Part shown: positions 8,493 through 18,280 of the stretch, in pieces
Position numbering within the stretch: position 1 is the first letter of the stretch
Layout of the letters: each line of letters begins with the position of its first letter
Source of the DNA: Vicinamibacterales bacterium
GTDB lineage: Bacteria > Acidobacteriota > Vicinamibacteria > Vicinamibacterales > CAVVIG01
NCBI GenBank assembly: GCA_025450765.1
Contig: JANWLS010000183.1
Span: 1 to 34,293 of the forward strand
Direction: 5' to 3'
Length of the DNA: 34,293 nucleotides
Notes under the pieces: generated by a model
What the model saw: the letters and a program-made list of their open reading frames with translations, nothing else
Database searches by the model: none
What the model was told of the DNA's origin: nothing
Made by a program: the position numbers and the translations under genes

Positions 8493-9542
8493 GTGATGCA
8501 ACTCGGGGACATCGCACAGCGCCTGGACTGCCGACTCGATGGCGATGGCCAGGCGGAGGTTTTTCGTGTCGCCGGCATCGAGCAGGCCGGACCGGGCGAC
8601 CTGACCTTTCTCGCCAACGGCCGCTACCTCGGGATGCTGGCGCGCACGAAGGCCACGGCGATCATCCTGCGGGATACGGACCCGCCGGCGCCCTGCGCGA
8701 CGCTGCGCACCGGTCATCCATACCTGGCGTTCGCCGAAGCGCTGCGCCTGTTCGTCGAACCGAGTCATCCCGCCCCCGGAATCGATCCTCTCAGTTCCAT
8801 TGCGCCGGATGCCGAGATCGGGGCTGGCGTGTCCGTCGGTCCCTTCGTCGTGATCGGCGCCCACGCCCGCATCGGCGCTGGATCGGTGCTGTATCCGAAC
8901 GTGGTGGTCGGGGTGGGCGCGGCGATCGGCCGCGACTGCATCATCCACGCGAACGTCTCGATCCGCGAGCGCGTCATCCTCGGCGATCGCGTCATCATCC
9001 AGAACGGCGCCGTGATCGGCGGCGACGGATACGGTTTCGTGAAGCGCGCCGACGGCAGCTATCTCAAAATCCCGCAGACGGCCGACGTCGTCCTCGAAGA
9101 TGACGTGGAGGTCGGGGCGAACACGACGATCGATCGACCGGCAGTGGGCGAGACGCGGATCAAGCAGGGCGCGAAGATCGACAACCTGGTGCAGATCGCG
9201 CACGGCGTCGTCATCGGCCGCCACACGCTGCTGGCGGCGCAGGTCGGCGTGGCGGGCAGCACCGCCATTGGCGACAGCGTCACGCTGGCCGGCCAGGTCG
9301 GCGTCGCCGGACATCTCGAGATTGGTGCCGGGACGATCGCGACGGCGCAGACCGGCATCCCCAATTCCCTCGACGAGCGGTCGTTCGTCTCCGGCTACCC
9401 GGCCATCGGCAACCGCGAGTGGCTCAAGTCCTCCGCCGTCTTCCGGAAGCTGCCGGCGCTGCGCAAGCAGGTGAGCGAGCTCGAGCGGCGCATCGCCGAG
9501 CTCGAGGCACGGCTCGCCGCCGTCGGCCACGACGATCGATGA
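8493..9542 (+). CDS. lpxD: UDP-3-O-(3-hydroxyacyl)glucosamine N-acyltransferase
   Basis: 349 aa; hexapeptide repeats, NGAVIGGDGYGFVKRADGSYLKIPQTADVVLEDDVEVGANTTIDRPAVGETRI; start GTG 8493 or ATG 8496. Confidence 0.96.
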   Translation: MMQLGDIAQRLDCRLDGDGQAEVFRVAGIEQAGPGDLTFLANGRYLGMLARTKATAIILRDTDPPAPCATLRTGHPYLAFAEALRLFVEPSHPAPGIDPLSSIAPDAEIGAGVSVGPFVVIGAHARIGAGSVLYPNVVVGVGAAIGRDCIIHANVSIRERVILGDRVIIQNGAVIGGDGYGFVKRADGSYLKIPQTADVVLEDDVEVGANTTIDRPAVGETRIKQGAKIDNLVQIAHGVVIGRHTLLAAQVGVAGSTAIGDSVTLAGQVGVAGHLEIGAGTIATAQTGIPNSLDERSFVSGYPAIGNREWLKSSAVFRKLPALRKQVSELERRIAELEARLAAVGHDDR

Positions 9543-10348
9543 AACAACTATTGATGGTGGCTGCCCTGGGCGCGCTGATGCTGTGCCCCTCGGCGGCACG
9601 CGCCCAGACGTCCCTGGCGAAGCCCGTGACCCCGTCGGCGCCCTCCCCCGGATTCTTCACCAACTACACCTTCCACATGGACGCGGCGTCGCTGTCGGGT
9701 GGCGACGATACGGCCGAGGCCTTCGACTGGGACGCCAACTTCGGCGGCGACCTGGACCTGATCGACTATGGGGCGGGCCGGCTGAACTTTCTCGCCAACT
9801 ACCAGGTGGTGCTCGGCAATCAGCTGCGCGTCTTCGATCCCAACCAGGGCAATTACACGCTCGAGTTCTCCTCGTCGCTTCGCGTCGGCCGCACGGAATT
9901 CGCGGGCGTCTTCCACCACATCTCCCGGCACCTGAGCGACCGGCCGAAGGCGTTCGCGATTGCCTGGAACGAAGCGGCGCTGCGGGTCTCGCGGCCGCTC
10001 GACGCCGGCCGGTGGCATGCGACGCTTCAGGCGGACCTCGGCCGGATGACCGAGCGCGCCTTCGTCGATTACGTATGGCAGGCGGAAGGCGACGCGACCG
10101 CGCGGTACGACATCAACGCCCATGTGGCGGCTGTGTTCGCGGGCAGCGTCACCACCATCGGCACGGACGCCGCCGTGGCCGGCCGCGGGCGGCTCACAGG
10201 CGGCCGTGGCGAGGCGGGCGTACTGCTCTCCGGCACGCGCGGTGCGCTCGAGCTCTTTGCCGCGGTCGACCGCCGCATCGACGCCGACCCGATCGACCGT
10301 CAGATCCGCACGTTCGGGCTCCTGGGATTCAAGCTGCTGAGCAAGTAG
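9539..10348 (+). CDS. Secreted/outer-membrane beta-barrel-like hypothetical protein
   Basis: 269 aa, signal peptide MKQLLMVAALGALMLCPSAARAQ, alternating amphipathic strands; ATGA overlap with lpxD stop. Confidence 0.7.
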   Translation: MKQLLMVAALGALMLCPSAARAQTSLAKPVTPSAPSPGFFTNYTFHMDAASLSGGDDTAEAFDWDANFGGDLDLIDYGAGRLNFLANYQVVLGNQLRVFDPNQGNYTLEFSSSLRVGRTEFAGVFHHISRHLSDRPKAFAIAWNEAALRVSRPLDAGRWHATLQADLGRMTERAFVDYVWQAEGDATARYDINAHVAAVFAGSVTTIGTDAAVAGRGRLTGGRGEAGVLLSGTRGALELFAAVDRRIDADPIDRQIRTFGLLGFKLLSK

Positions 10349-10377
10349 GGCCTGACGGGCGGCGCGATTCTTTGTGC

Positions 10378-10383
10378 CATAAT
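10378..10383 (+). promoter_or_regulatory. Candidate -10 CATAAT upstream of M16 peptidase
   Basis: CATAAT 10378-10383, 13 nt before ATG 10397. Confidence 0.35.
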
Positions 10384-10396
10384 CGAATTCATCTTC

Positions 10397-11818
10397 ATGC
10401 AGGCCCGCCTTGCTCCGCGCCGCGCGTGGCCGTTGCGTCTGGTCGCTGCGGCTGCCTGTGCCACCCTGATCGCCGCCGGGCTTGCGCCGCACGTCTGGGC
10501 GATGGTCCGTCCGCCCAGGCTCGTCTACCAGCTGACGAAGCTTCCCAACGGGCTCACGGTCGTGCTGTCGGAGGATCATTCGACGCCGATCGTCAACGTC
10601 CAGGTCTGGTATCACGTCGGTTCGCGCGATGAACGGCCGGGGCGCACCGGGTTCGCCCACCTGTTCGAGCACCTCATGTTCAAGGGCTCCGAGAACGTCG
10701 AGCCCGAGCAGCACACCTCCATCATTTCCAGCATCGGCGGCCGCAGCAACGCGTACACGCAGCAGGACGTCACCGTCTTCTGGGAGACGGTGCCCTCGCA
10801 GTATCTGCCGCTCGCGCTCTGGCTCGAAGCCGATCGGATGGCCACGCTCCGGATCGACAAGGACACCTTCACCCGCGAGCGCGCGGTCGTGAAGGAGGAG
10901 CGCCGGATGCGCGTCGACAACCAGCCCTACGGCAATCTCTCCGAGCTGATTTACGACCAGGCCTACACGACACATCCCTACAAGCATCCGACGATCGGCA
11001 GCATGGCCGATCTCGACGCCGCCACCGTGGACGATGTGCTGGACTTCTATCACACGTACTACGTGCCCTCGAACGCGACGCTCGTGATCGTGGGGGACTT
11101 CGACAGCAAGCAGGCGCTGGATCTCATCACCAACACGCTCGGCCGCGTGCCGGCCGCCGCAAAGCCGCTCGTGCGCGACATTCCGAAGGAGCCGCCGCAG
11201 ACGAAAGAGAAGCGGGTCACGCTGCACGAGGACTGGCCGCTGCCGGTGGCCGTCGTCGCCTACCACATCACCTACGACGGCGATCCGGATTCCTATCCGC
11301 TGCACATCATTTCGAAGGTGCTCTCGGACGGCGACAGCTCGCGCATCTACCAGGACCTCGTCTACAAGAAGCAGATTGCGCTGGCGGCTTTCGGCGGCGG
11401 CGAGATCATGGAGGACCCGAGCCTCTTCTACGGGGTGGCAGTCGTCAAGCCGGGGCACACGGTCGAAGAGGCGACGCAGGCGCTCATCGACGAGTTCGAG
11501 CGCCTCAAGACCGACGGGATCACCGAGCACGAGCTCGAGCGGGCGAAGAACCAGTTCGCGCGCGACTACATCCTGGGGCGCGAGTCCGACCAGCAGAAGG
11601 CCGATCAGCTCGCGCACGCCGTCGTCATCCACAACGACATCACGACGGCCGACGGCGAGTTCGACATCTTTCAACACGTGACGACCGCTGACGTGCAGCG
11701 CGTCGCCCGCAAGTTCTTCACCGAGCAGAATCGCCTGGTGATGACCGTGCTGCCGTCAAGTGTGCCGAGCGCGCCTCCCGGCCCGACGCCGCGTGCGCAC
11801 CCGGGCGGGCTGCGATGA
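10397..11818 (+). CDS. M16 family zinc peptidase, catalytic subunit
   Basis: 473 aa; HxxEH zinc motif in GFAHLFEHLMFKGSENV, distal ERAVVKEERRMRVDNQPYG; N-terminal hydrophobic segment. Confidence 0.93.
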   Translation: MQARLAPRRAWPLRLVAAAACATLIAAGLAPHVWAMVRPPRLVYQLTKLPNGLTVVLSEDHSTPIVNVQVWYHVGSRDERPGRTGFAHLFEHLMFKGSENVEPEQHTSIISSIGGRSNAYTQQDVTVFWETVPSQYLPLALWLEADRMATLRIDKDTFTRERAVVKEERRMRVDNQPYGNLSELIYDQAYTTHPYKHPTIGSMADLDAATVDDVLDFYHTYYVPSNATLVIVGDFDSKQALDLITNTLGRVPAAAKPLVRDIPKEPPQTKEKRVTLHEDWPLPVAVVAYHITYDGDPDSYPLHIISKVLSDGDSSRIYQDLVYKKQIALAAFGGGEIMEDPSLFYGVAVVKPGHTVEEATQALIDEFERLKTDGITEHELERAKNQFARDYILGRESDQQKADQLAHAVVIHNDITTADGEFDIFQHVTTADVQRVARKFFTEQNRLVMTVLPSSVPSAPPGPTPRAHPGGLR

Positions 11819-14259
11819 GGCGGCGACCCTCGATGGTCGTCGTGGCCGTGCTCTGCGCGCTGGCGCTCGCCTGGCCGGTTGGGGCGCAAACGCGCGACCT
11901 GCAGGGCGATGTCATCGGGTGGCCGTCGAGCAATCCGCCGCCGCCGCTGCCTGCGCACGACGTGCCGTTTCCGCCCTACGAGGTTCGGACGTTTCCCAAC
12001 GGCCTGCAGGTCGTCGTCGTGCAGCAGCACGAGGAGCCGGCGGTGTCGATGCGGTTGATCGTGCGCGCCGGCAGCGCGCAGGACCCCGCCGGCAAGACGG
12101 GGCTGGCGAATCTCGCCGCGTCGCTGCTCGACCAGGGGACGACCACGAAGAGCGCCGAGCAGATTGCTGATGCCGTCGATTCGATCGGGGGGAACATCGA
12201 CACCGGATCGGGCATCGACCTCACGTACGCCGGCGTGCTGGTGATGAAGGACAGCTTCGACTTCGCGATGAACCTGCTGTCCGATCTCGTGCGGCACCCG
12301 GCGTTTGCACAGACCGAGGTCGACCGGCAGAAATCGCAGCTGCTCGCCGGCCTGCGCGTCAGCCGCGACGATCCGTCCTATATCGCCGACGCCGTGTTCA
12401 ATCGCCTCGTGTACGGCTCTCATCCCTACGGGCAGCCGCAGGAGGGGACGCCGGACACGATCTCGCGGCTCACGCACGACGATTTCCAGGCGTTTCACGA
12501 CGAATACTTCGTTCCGAACAACAGCATTCTCGCGATTGTCGGCGACGTCATGCCGGCCGACGCGTTCGCGGCGGCCGAGCGGGTCTTCGGTGGATGGGAA
12601 CGCCACGACGTCCCCACGACGACCTATGCCAAGCCGCCGGATCCGGAGAGCCGCGTCATCATCGTCAACAAGCCTGATGCCGTGCAGACGGAGATCCGCG
12701 TCGGCAACATCGGCACGGCCCGGAAGGTCGACGACTACATGGCGCTCAACCTCGCTATCCGGGTACTCGGCGGCGAGGGGAGCGATCGGCTCCAACAGGT
12801 CCTGCGCACGGAACGCGGGCTGACCTACGGCGCGCAGGCCGACCTCGACTCCTACCAGCTCACCGGCGACATCGAGGCGCAGACGAACACGCGCTCGGCC
12901 GCCACCGCCGAAGTGCTCCGGCTCATGGTCAACGAGTTCTGGCGCCTTCAGCAGGAGCCGGTTGGACGCGGCGAGCTGCGCGCCGCCAAGGACTACATGA
13001 TCGGCAGCTTTCCGCTGACGATCGAGACGCCGGAGCAGATCGCGCTGCAGGTGCTGAATGCGCTCTTCTACCAGCTGCCGCTCGAGCAGCTGCAGACGTT
13101 CCGGCAGCGCGTGGAGGCGGTGACGCCGGAGGATATTCAGCGTGTCGCGCGCTCGTACCTGAAGCCGGGTGACCTGTCGGTGGTGCTCGTCGGCAACGCC
13201 TCGGCCTTCATCGACGACCTGAAGAGCGCCGGGTTCGCACACTACGACGTCATCAACCTGCCGGACCTCGACCTGGCGAGCCCCGATCTGAAGCGAGCGT
13301 CCTCACCCGGGGCTCCGCCCCGGACCCCGGCTCACTCCACTGCGCCCTTCGGCGAGGCTCACGGCGCCCCGAGCGCTCATCGAGGGACGCTCGCGCGTCG
13401 TCGCTCGCTCCACTCCGTGAGCGGGCGCGCTGTGCGGGCCCTTGGCCCCGCCGTACAGCCGGTCGCGTTTCGTGCAGCGGCGTACTCACCCGTAGGGGCG
13501 GCTCCTCGTGGCCGCCCGCAGGATGAGGGTGCCGCCCACCGCGTTACGCCGACGCCTGAGGAACAGAACCGCGGGCAGGCCGTGGTCGCCCAGGCCGTGT
13601 CCGCGAAGGCGAAGGGCGGGCTCGCGGCGCTGAAGAACATCCATACCGTGGTCGCCAACGCCACGACCACCGTGATGACGCCGCGCGGCCCGATGCCGAC
13701 GAAGACGAAGACGACCATCGAATATCCCGACCGGTTCTGCGTCGAGGCGACGCTGCCCGAAGGGACGGTTGTCCAGGTCTACGACGCGGGGCGCGCGTGG
13801 ATGAAGGGACCGCAGGGGGTTCGCGACGCGTCGCCGCCGATGACGCAGAGCTTTCGCGAGAGCGTGCAGCACGACATCATCCATCTCCTCGTCGGTGCGG
13901 CATCGGGCACGCTGCTCGCCCGGGGCCTGCCGGACGTGAAGGACGCCGACGGCCGCCTGCAGCACGCGGTTGAGCTGTCATCGGACGCGATGGGGCCCGT
14001 CACCTTGTATGTGGACGCGCGCAGCGGCGCCATCACGCGCGAAACCTACGCCAGCGCGGACGAGCCCGGCAGCACGCTCACCGCCGAAACCTTCTCCGAC
14101 TACCGCAGCGTCGACGGCATCCAGGTCGCCTTCAGGGCGGCCGTCCGGCATGGCAGCGTCACGCTGGTCGAACGCACGGTCACCTCCATCAACTGGAACG
14201 CGCCGGTGGACGAAGCGCTGTTCAAGCGCCCTGCTGGCGAATCGAGAATTGAGAATTGA
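11815..14259 (+). CDS. M16-like non-catalytic subunit fused to a C-terminal LolA/lipoprotein-like beta domain
   Basis: 814 aa; M16 fold sequence with HxxEH position replaced (GLANLAASLLDQGT); low-complexity linker about residues 496-577; C-terminal GGLAALKNIHTVVANATTTVMTPRGPMPTKTKTTIEYPDRFCVEATLPEG... Confidence 0.8.
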   Translation: MRRRPSMVVVAVLCALALAWPVGAQTRDLQGDVIGWPSSNPPPPLPAHDVPFPPYEVRTFPNGLQVVVVQQHEEPAVSMRLIVRAGSAQDPAGKTGLANLAASLLDQGTTTKSAEQIADAVDSIGGNIDTGSGIDLTYAGVLVMKDSFDFAMNLLSDLVRHPAFAQTEVDRQKSQLLAGLRVSRDDPSYIADAVFNRLVYGSHPYGQPQEGTPDTISRLTHDDFQAFHDEYFVPNNSILAIVGDVMPADAFAAAERVFGGWERHDVPTTTYAKPPDPESRVIIVNKPDAVQTEIRVGNIGTARKVDDYMALNLAIRVLGGEGSDRLQQVLRTERGLTYGAQADLDSYQLTGDIEAQTNTRSAATAEVLRLMVNEFWRLQQEPVGRGELRAAKDYMIGSFPLTIETPEQIALQVLNALFYQLPLEQLQTFRQRVEAVTPEDIQRVARSYLKPGDLSVVLVGNASAFIDDLKSAGFAHYDVINLPDLDLASPDLKRASSPGAPPRTPAHSTAPFGEAHGAPSAHRGTLARRRSLHSVSGRAVRALGPAVQPVAFRAAAYSPVGAAPRGRPQDEGAAHRVTPTPEEQNRGQAVVAQAVSAKAKGGLAALKNIHTVVANATTTVMTPRGPMPTKTKTTIEYPDRFCVEATLPEGTVVQVYDAGRAWMKGPQGVRDASPPMTQSFRESVQHDIIHLLVGAASGTLLARGLPDVKDADGRLQHAVELSSDAMGPVTLYVDARSGAITRETYASADEPGSTLTAETFSDYRSVDGIQVAFRAAVRHGSVTLVERTVTSINWNAPVDEALFKRPAGESRIEN
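13307..13323. repeat. GC-rich hairpin CCGGGGC-TCC-GCCCCGG inside the M16-fusion ORF
   Basis: Perfect 7-bp stem, 3-nt loop. Confidence 0.8.
13496..13517. repeat. Palindromic element GGGCGGC-tcctcgtg-GCCGCCC inside the M16-fusion ORF
   Basis: Perfect 7-bp arms, 8-nt loop; preceded by CCGTAG. Confidence 0.75.
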
Positions 14260-14310
14260 GAATGCAGAAATTTTCTCAATTCTGAATTCTGAACTCTGAA
14301 TTCTCAATTG
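14244..14310. repeat. AT-rich, 7-bp-period, partly inverted repeat array between M16 fusion and lpxB
   Basis: Read in sevens from 14244: GAGAATT GAGAATT GAGAATG CAGAAAT TTTCTCA ATTCTGA ATTCTGA ACTCTGA ATTCTCA ATTG. Includes perfect 11-bp inverted repeat AGAATTGAGAA (14252-14262)/TTCTCAATTCT (14273-14283). Confidence 0.85.
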
Positions 14311-15486
14311 ACACCATCAGTGAACGTGATGCTCTCGTGCGGCGAGGCGTCCGGTGATCTTTACGCCGGCGCGCTGGCCGAGGCGCTGCGCGCGCGCGAG
14401 CCGCAGGTCGCTCTCTTCGGGTTCGGCGGCCCGCGATTCGCCGCAGCCGGCGGACGGCTGGTCGGCGACTTCCGCGGCTTCAGCGTCACTGGTCTCACCG
14501 AAGCGGTTGCCACGATCCCGCGCTACTACCGGATGTATCGCCGGCTGGTGGCCGCGGCGCGCGCCGAGCGGCCCGACGTCTTCGTCGCCATCGACCTGCC
14601 CGACTTCAATTTCAGGCTGGCGAAGGCGATTGGCCGGCTCGGGATCCCGGTCGTCTACTACATCAGCCCGCAACTCTGGGCCTGGCGCGCCGGCCGCATG
14701 AAGACGATGAAGCGGATCGCCGACCAGGTGCTGGTGATCTTCCCGTTCGAGCAGTCGATCTACGAGCACGCCGGGGTGCCGGTCGCCTTCGTCGGACATC
14801 CCCTCGTGGACCTGGCCCGCGCGCGGGAGCCGCGCGAGGTCTTCCTGGCTCGCCTCGGTCTCGCTGCCACCGCGCCAACCGTCGCGCTGCTCCCCGGCAG
14901 CCGGACGAACGAAGTCGGCGCCATCCTGCCGACATTGGTCGAGGCCACCAAAATCATCTGCGCCAGCCTGCCGCGCGCGCAGTTCGTCGTCGCACGCGCC
15001 CCCGGTCTGCACGACCAGCTGTTTGCGCCGCTCCGATCGTTGGCGGCTCCCACCCGAGCGCTCGTCGAAGGCCATGCGGACGACGTGCTCGCCGCGGCGG
15101 ACGTCGTGCTGACCGCCTCGGGCACCGCCACCGTGCAGGCGGCGCTGCACGGCACGCCGATGGTCGTGGTCTACCGTCTGTCGCCGCTGACCTATCGCCT
15201 GGGCAAGCCGTTCGTCCGCGTCAGCACCTACGCGATGGTGAACCTGGTGGCCGGCGAGCGCATCGTCCCGGAACTGATCCAGGAGGCGTTTACGCCCGAG
15301 GCCGTGGCGCGCGAGGCGCTCGCGCTGCTCACCGACCGCGATCGCCGCGCCGCGATGCGTCAGGGGCTCGCCGACGTGCGTCGCCGGCTCGGGTCGTCCG
15401 GGGCGAGCGACCGGGCTGCCGCGGCCATTCTGCAGGTCGTACGGGACCGGCGCGCCGCGACGCCCGGATCGCAGGCGGCATGTTAG
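14308..15486 (+). CDS. lpxB: Lipid-A-disaccharide synthase
   Basis: 392 aa; [86 protein letters not shown]; start TTG 14308 or GTG 14320. Confidence 0.96.
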   Translation: MTPSVNVMLSCGEASGDLYAGALAEALRAREPQVALFGFGGPRFAAAGGRLVGDFRGFSVTGLTEAVATIPRYYRMYRRLVAAARAERPDVFVAIDLPDFNFRLAKAIGRLGIPVVYYISPQLWAWRAGRMKTMKRIADQVLVIFPFEQSIYEHAGVPVAFVGHPLVDLARAREPREVFLARLGLAATAPTVALLPGSRTNEVGAILPTLVEATKIICASLPRAQFVVARAPGLHDQLFAPLRSLAAPTRALVEGHADDVLAAADVVLTASGTATVQAALHGTPMVVVYRLSPLTYRLGKPFVRVSTYAMVNLVAGERIVPELIQEAFTPEAVAREALALLTDRDRRAAMRQGLADVRRRLGSSGASDRAAAAILQVVRDRRAATPGSQAAC

Positions 15487-15500
15487 GATCGGCTGTTCCC

Positions 15501-15519
15501 CCCTCGCCGGGTGCGAGGG
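15501..15519 (+). promoter_or_regulatory. Hairpin in acnA leader
   Basis: CCCTCGC-CGGGT-GCGAGGG, 7-bp perfect stem, ending 16 nt before ATG 15536. Confidence 0.45.
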
Positions 15520-15535
15520 ACACCAGAGGCCACGC

Positions 15536-18280
15536 ATGCCGACCGCCAACAGTTTCAAGACCCGCACGGAACTCACCGTCGACGGGAAGACCTACGACTA
15601 CTTCAGCCTGCCCGCGCTCGAGCGCGCCGGCTTTCCGCGCATCGCGAAGCTGCCGTTCTCGCTGAAGATCCTGCTGGAGAACCTGCTGCGGCGCGAGGAC
15701 GGCCGGGCCGTGACGGCTGATGACATCCGCGCCCTCGCCAGCTGGGCGCCCGACGATCCCGGCACACGCGAGCTCGCGTTCACGCCGGCCCGCGTCCTCC
15801 TCCAGGATTTCACCGGCGTCCCGGCCGTGGTGGATCTCGCCGCGATGCGCGACGGGATCGCGCGCCTGGGCGGCGATCCGAACCGCGTCAATCCCCTCCA
15901 GCCGGTGGAGCTGGTCATCGACCATTCCGTGCAGGTCGATTTCTTCGGCCGACCGGATGCGTTCCGCAAGAACGCGGCGCTCGAGTTCGAGCGCAACCGC
16001 GAGCGGTACGCGTTCCTGCGCTGGGGACAGACCGCCTTCGATCGGTTCCGCGTCGTCCCGCCCGACACCGGCATCGTCCACCAGGTGAACCTCGAATACC
16101 TCGCGCGTGTCATCTGCGCCGAGGACGTGGACGGGCGAACGCTCGCGTTCCCGGACACGCTCGTCGGCACCGACTCGCACACGACGATGGTGAACGGCCT
16201 CGGTGTGGTGGGATGGGGCGTTGGCGGCATCGAAGCCGAGGCGGCGATGCTCGGCCAGCCGATTTCGATGCTGCTCCCCAAAGTGGTCGGCTTCAAGCTC
16301 ACCGGCCGGCTGCCGGAGGGGACGACGGCGACCGACCTGGTGTTGATGATTACCGAGCGGCTCCGCAAGCACGGGGTCGTCGGGAAGTTCGTCGAGTTCT
16401 ACGGGCCCGGGCTCGCCTCGCTCACGCTGGCCGATCGCGCGACGCTCGGCAACATGTCGCCGGAGTATGGCGCCACGATCGCCATCTGCCCGATCGATGC
16501 GATGACGATCGAGTATCTGCGGCTCACGGCCCGTGACGACTCGCGCGTGAAGCTGGTGGAAGCCTACGCCAAGGCGCAGGGGCTCTTCCACGATCAGCGC
16601 TCGACCGAGGCCGAGTACAGCGAGCATATCGAGCTGGACCTCGGACAGGTCGAGCCGAGCCTCGCCGGCCCGCGGCGACCGCAGGATCGCGTGCCGCTCA
16701 AGGATGCGAAGGAGGGCTTCGGCAAGGCCCTGCCGTCGCTCATGGTCGATCAAACGAAGAAGGCCGCCGCGGTGCCGCCGCGGACATCCGTCTGGAACGA
16801 CGAGGGTGGCGCCACCGGCGGTGTGGCCGTCGCGAACCAGCCGGCCGTCGAGCACGAGGTCGATCACGGCTCGGTCGTCATCGCCGCGATCACGAGCTGC
16901 ACGAATACGTCGAACCCGAGCGTGATGATCGGCGCCGGCCTGCTGGCGAAGAAGGCGGTCGAGCGCGGATTGACGTCGCGGCCGTGGGTGAAGACGAGCC
17001 TCGCGCCCGGGTCGAAGGTCGTCACCGAGTACTTGCGCAAGTCGGGACTGCTGCCGTACCTCGAGCAGCTCGGATTCGGCCTGGTCGGCTACGGCTGCAC
17101 GACCTGCATCGGCAACAGCGGTCCGCTGCCCGAGGAAGTGTCCGCCGAGGTGAAGGAGCGCAACCTGGTCGTCGCGTCCGTGCTGAGCGGCAACCGCAAC
17201 TTCGAAGGGCGCATCCAGTCACAGGTCCGCGCCAATTACCTCGCGTCGCCTCCGCTGGTGGTGGCCTATGCGCTCGCCGGACGCATGACGATGGACATCA
17301 CGACCGAGCCACTCGGGACCGATGGCCAGGGCAAGGCCGTCTACCTGAAGGACGTGTGGCCGAGCCAGCGCGAGATCCAGGCGGCGATGGCGGCGGTGAG
17401 CGCCGACATGTTCCGCGAGCAGTATGCGGACGTCTTCCGGGGCGACGAACAGTGGCGGTCGCTCGACGTGCCGACGGGCGATCGCTTCGCCTGGGAAGAC
17501 TCGTCGACCTACGTGCGGAACCCGCCGTTCTTCGACGGATTGCCGAAACAGCCGGCGCCGCTCGCCGACATCTCGGCCGCCCGCGCGCTCGCGCTGCTCG
17601 GCGATTCGGTGACGACGGATCACATTTCGCCGGCGGGATCGAGTCCGGCGGACGGGCCGGCGGGGAAGTATCTCATCGCGCACGGCGTCTCGCCCCGCGA
17701 CTTCAACTCGTTCGGATCGCGCCGCGGGAATCACGAAGTGATGATGCGGGGCACCTTCGCCAACGTTCGTCTCCGCAATCAGCTCGCGCCGGGCACCGAG
17801 GGCGGATGGACGCGCTACCAGCCCGATGGCGCCGAGATGACGATCTTCGACGCGGCGATGAAATACGCCGACGCCGGCGTGCCGCTGCTCGTGCTGGCGG
17901 GCAAGGAATATGGATCGGGCTCCTCGCGCGACTGGGCGGCGAAGGGGACCATGCTGCTCGGCGTGCGCGCGGTGATCGCCGAAAGCTTCGAGCGGATCCA
18001 TCGGAGCAACCTCGTGAACATGGGGGTGCTGCCGCTGCAGTTCCGCGAGGGCGAGACGGCGGCATCGCTCGGCCTGAGCGGCACCGAGAGCTTCGCCATC
18101 ACCGGCATCGCCAGCGGCCTCGAGCCGCGCGGCGCGGTCACCGTGACGGCGCGCGACGCCAAAGGCGGCGAGACGCGCATCACCGCCAGCGTCCGCATCG
18201 ACACGCCCGAGGAGCTCACGGCGTTCCGCCACGGCGGCATCCTGCCGTACGTGCTGCGGCAGCTCGCCGGAGTGGTCTAG
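15536..18280 (+). CDS. acnA: Aconitate hydratase A
   Basis: 914 aa; [109 protein letters not shown]. Confidence 0.98.
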   Translation: MPTANSFKTRTELTVDGKTYDYFSLPALERAGFPRIAKLPFSLKILLENLLRREDGRAVTADDIRALASWAPDDPGTRELAFTPARVLLQDFTGVPAVVDLAAMRDGIARLGGDPNRVNPLQPVELVIDHSVQVDFFGRPDAFRKNAALEFERNRERYAFLRWGQTAFDRFRVVPPDTGIVHQVNLEYLARVICAEDVDGRTLAFPDTLVGTDSHTTMVNGLGVVGWGVGGIEAEAAMLGQPISMLLPKVVGFKLTGRLPEGTTATDLVLMITERLRKHGVVGKFVEFYGPGLASLTLADRATLGNMSPEYGATIAICPIDAMTIEYLRLTARDDSRVKLVEAYAKAQGLFHDQRSTEAEYSEHIELDLGQVEPSLAGPRRPQDRVPLKDAKEGFGKALPSLMVDQTKKAAAVPPRTSVWNDEGGATGGVAVANQPAVEHEVDHGSVVIAAITSCTNTSNPSVMIGAGLLAKKAVERGLTSRPWVKTSLAPGSKVVTEYLRKSGLLPYLEQLGFGLVGYGCTTCIGNSGPLPEEVSAEVKERNLVVASVLSGNRNFEGRIQSQVRANYLASPPLVVAYALAGRMTMDITTEPLGTDGQGKAVYLKDVWPSQREIQAAMAAVSADMFREQYADVFRGDEQWRSLDVPTGDRFAWEDSSTYVRNPPFFDGLPKQPAPLADISAARALALLGDSVTTDHISPAGSSPADGPAGKYLIAHGVSPRDFNSFGSRRGNHEVMMRGTFANVRLRNQLAPGTEGGWTRYQPDGAEMTIFDAAMKYADAGVPLLVLAGKEYGSGSSRDWAAKGTMLLGVRAVIAESFERIHRSNLVNMGVLPLQFREGETAASLGLSGTESFAITGIASGLEPRGAVTVTARDAKGGETRITASVRIDTPEELTAFRHGGILPYVLRQLAGVV

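Noticed and set aside
7780-8517. N-terminal extension of the 623-aa minus ORF 6646..8517
   Set aside because: Antisense to the Mit_KHE1-like gene; family-like start LDNITHTLVG at TTG 7779.
9548-11677. 709-aa antisense ORF opposite the beta-barrel and M16 genes
   Set aside because: No recognisable motif; lies opposite a clear M16 peptidase; expected GC artefact.
11671-13242. 523-aa antisense ORF opposite the M16 fusion
   Set aside because: Low-complexity Arg/Val-rich translation without domain; shadow ORF.
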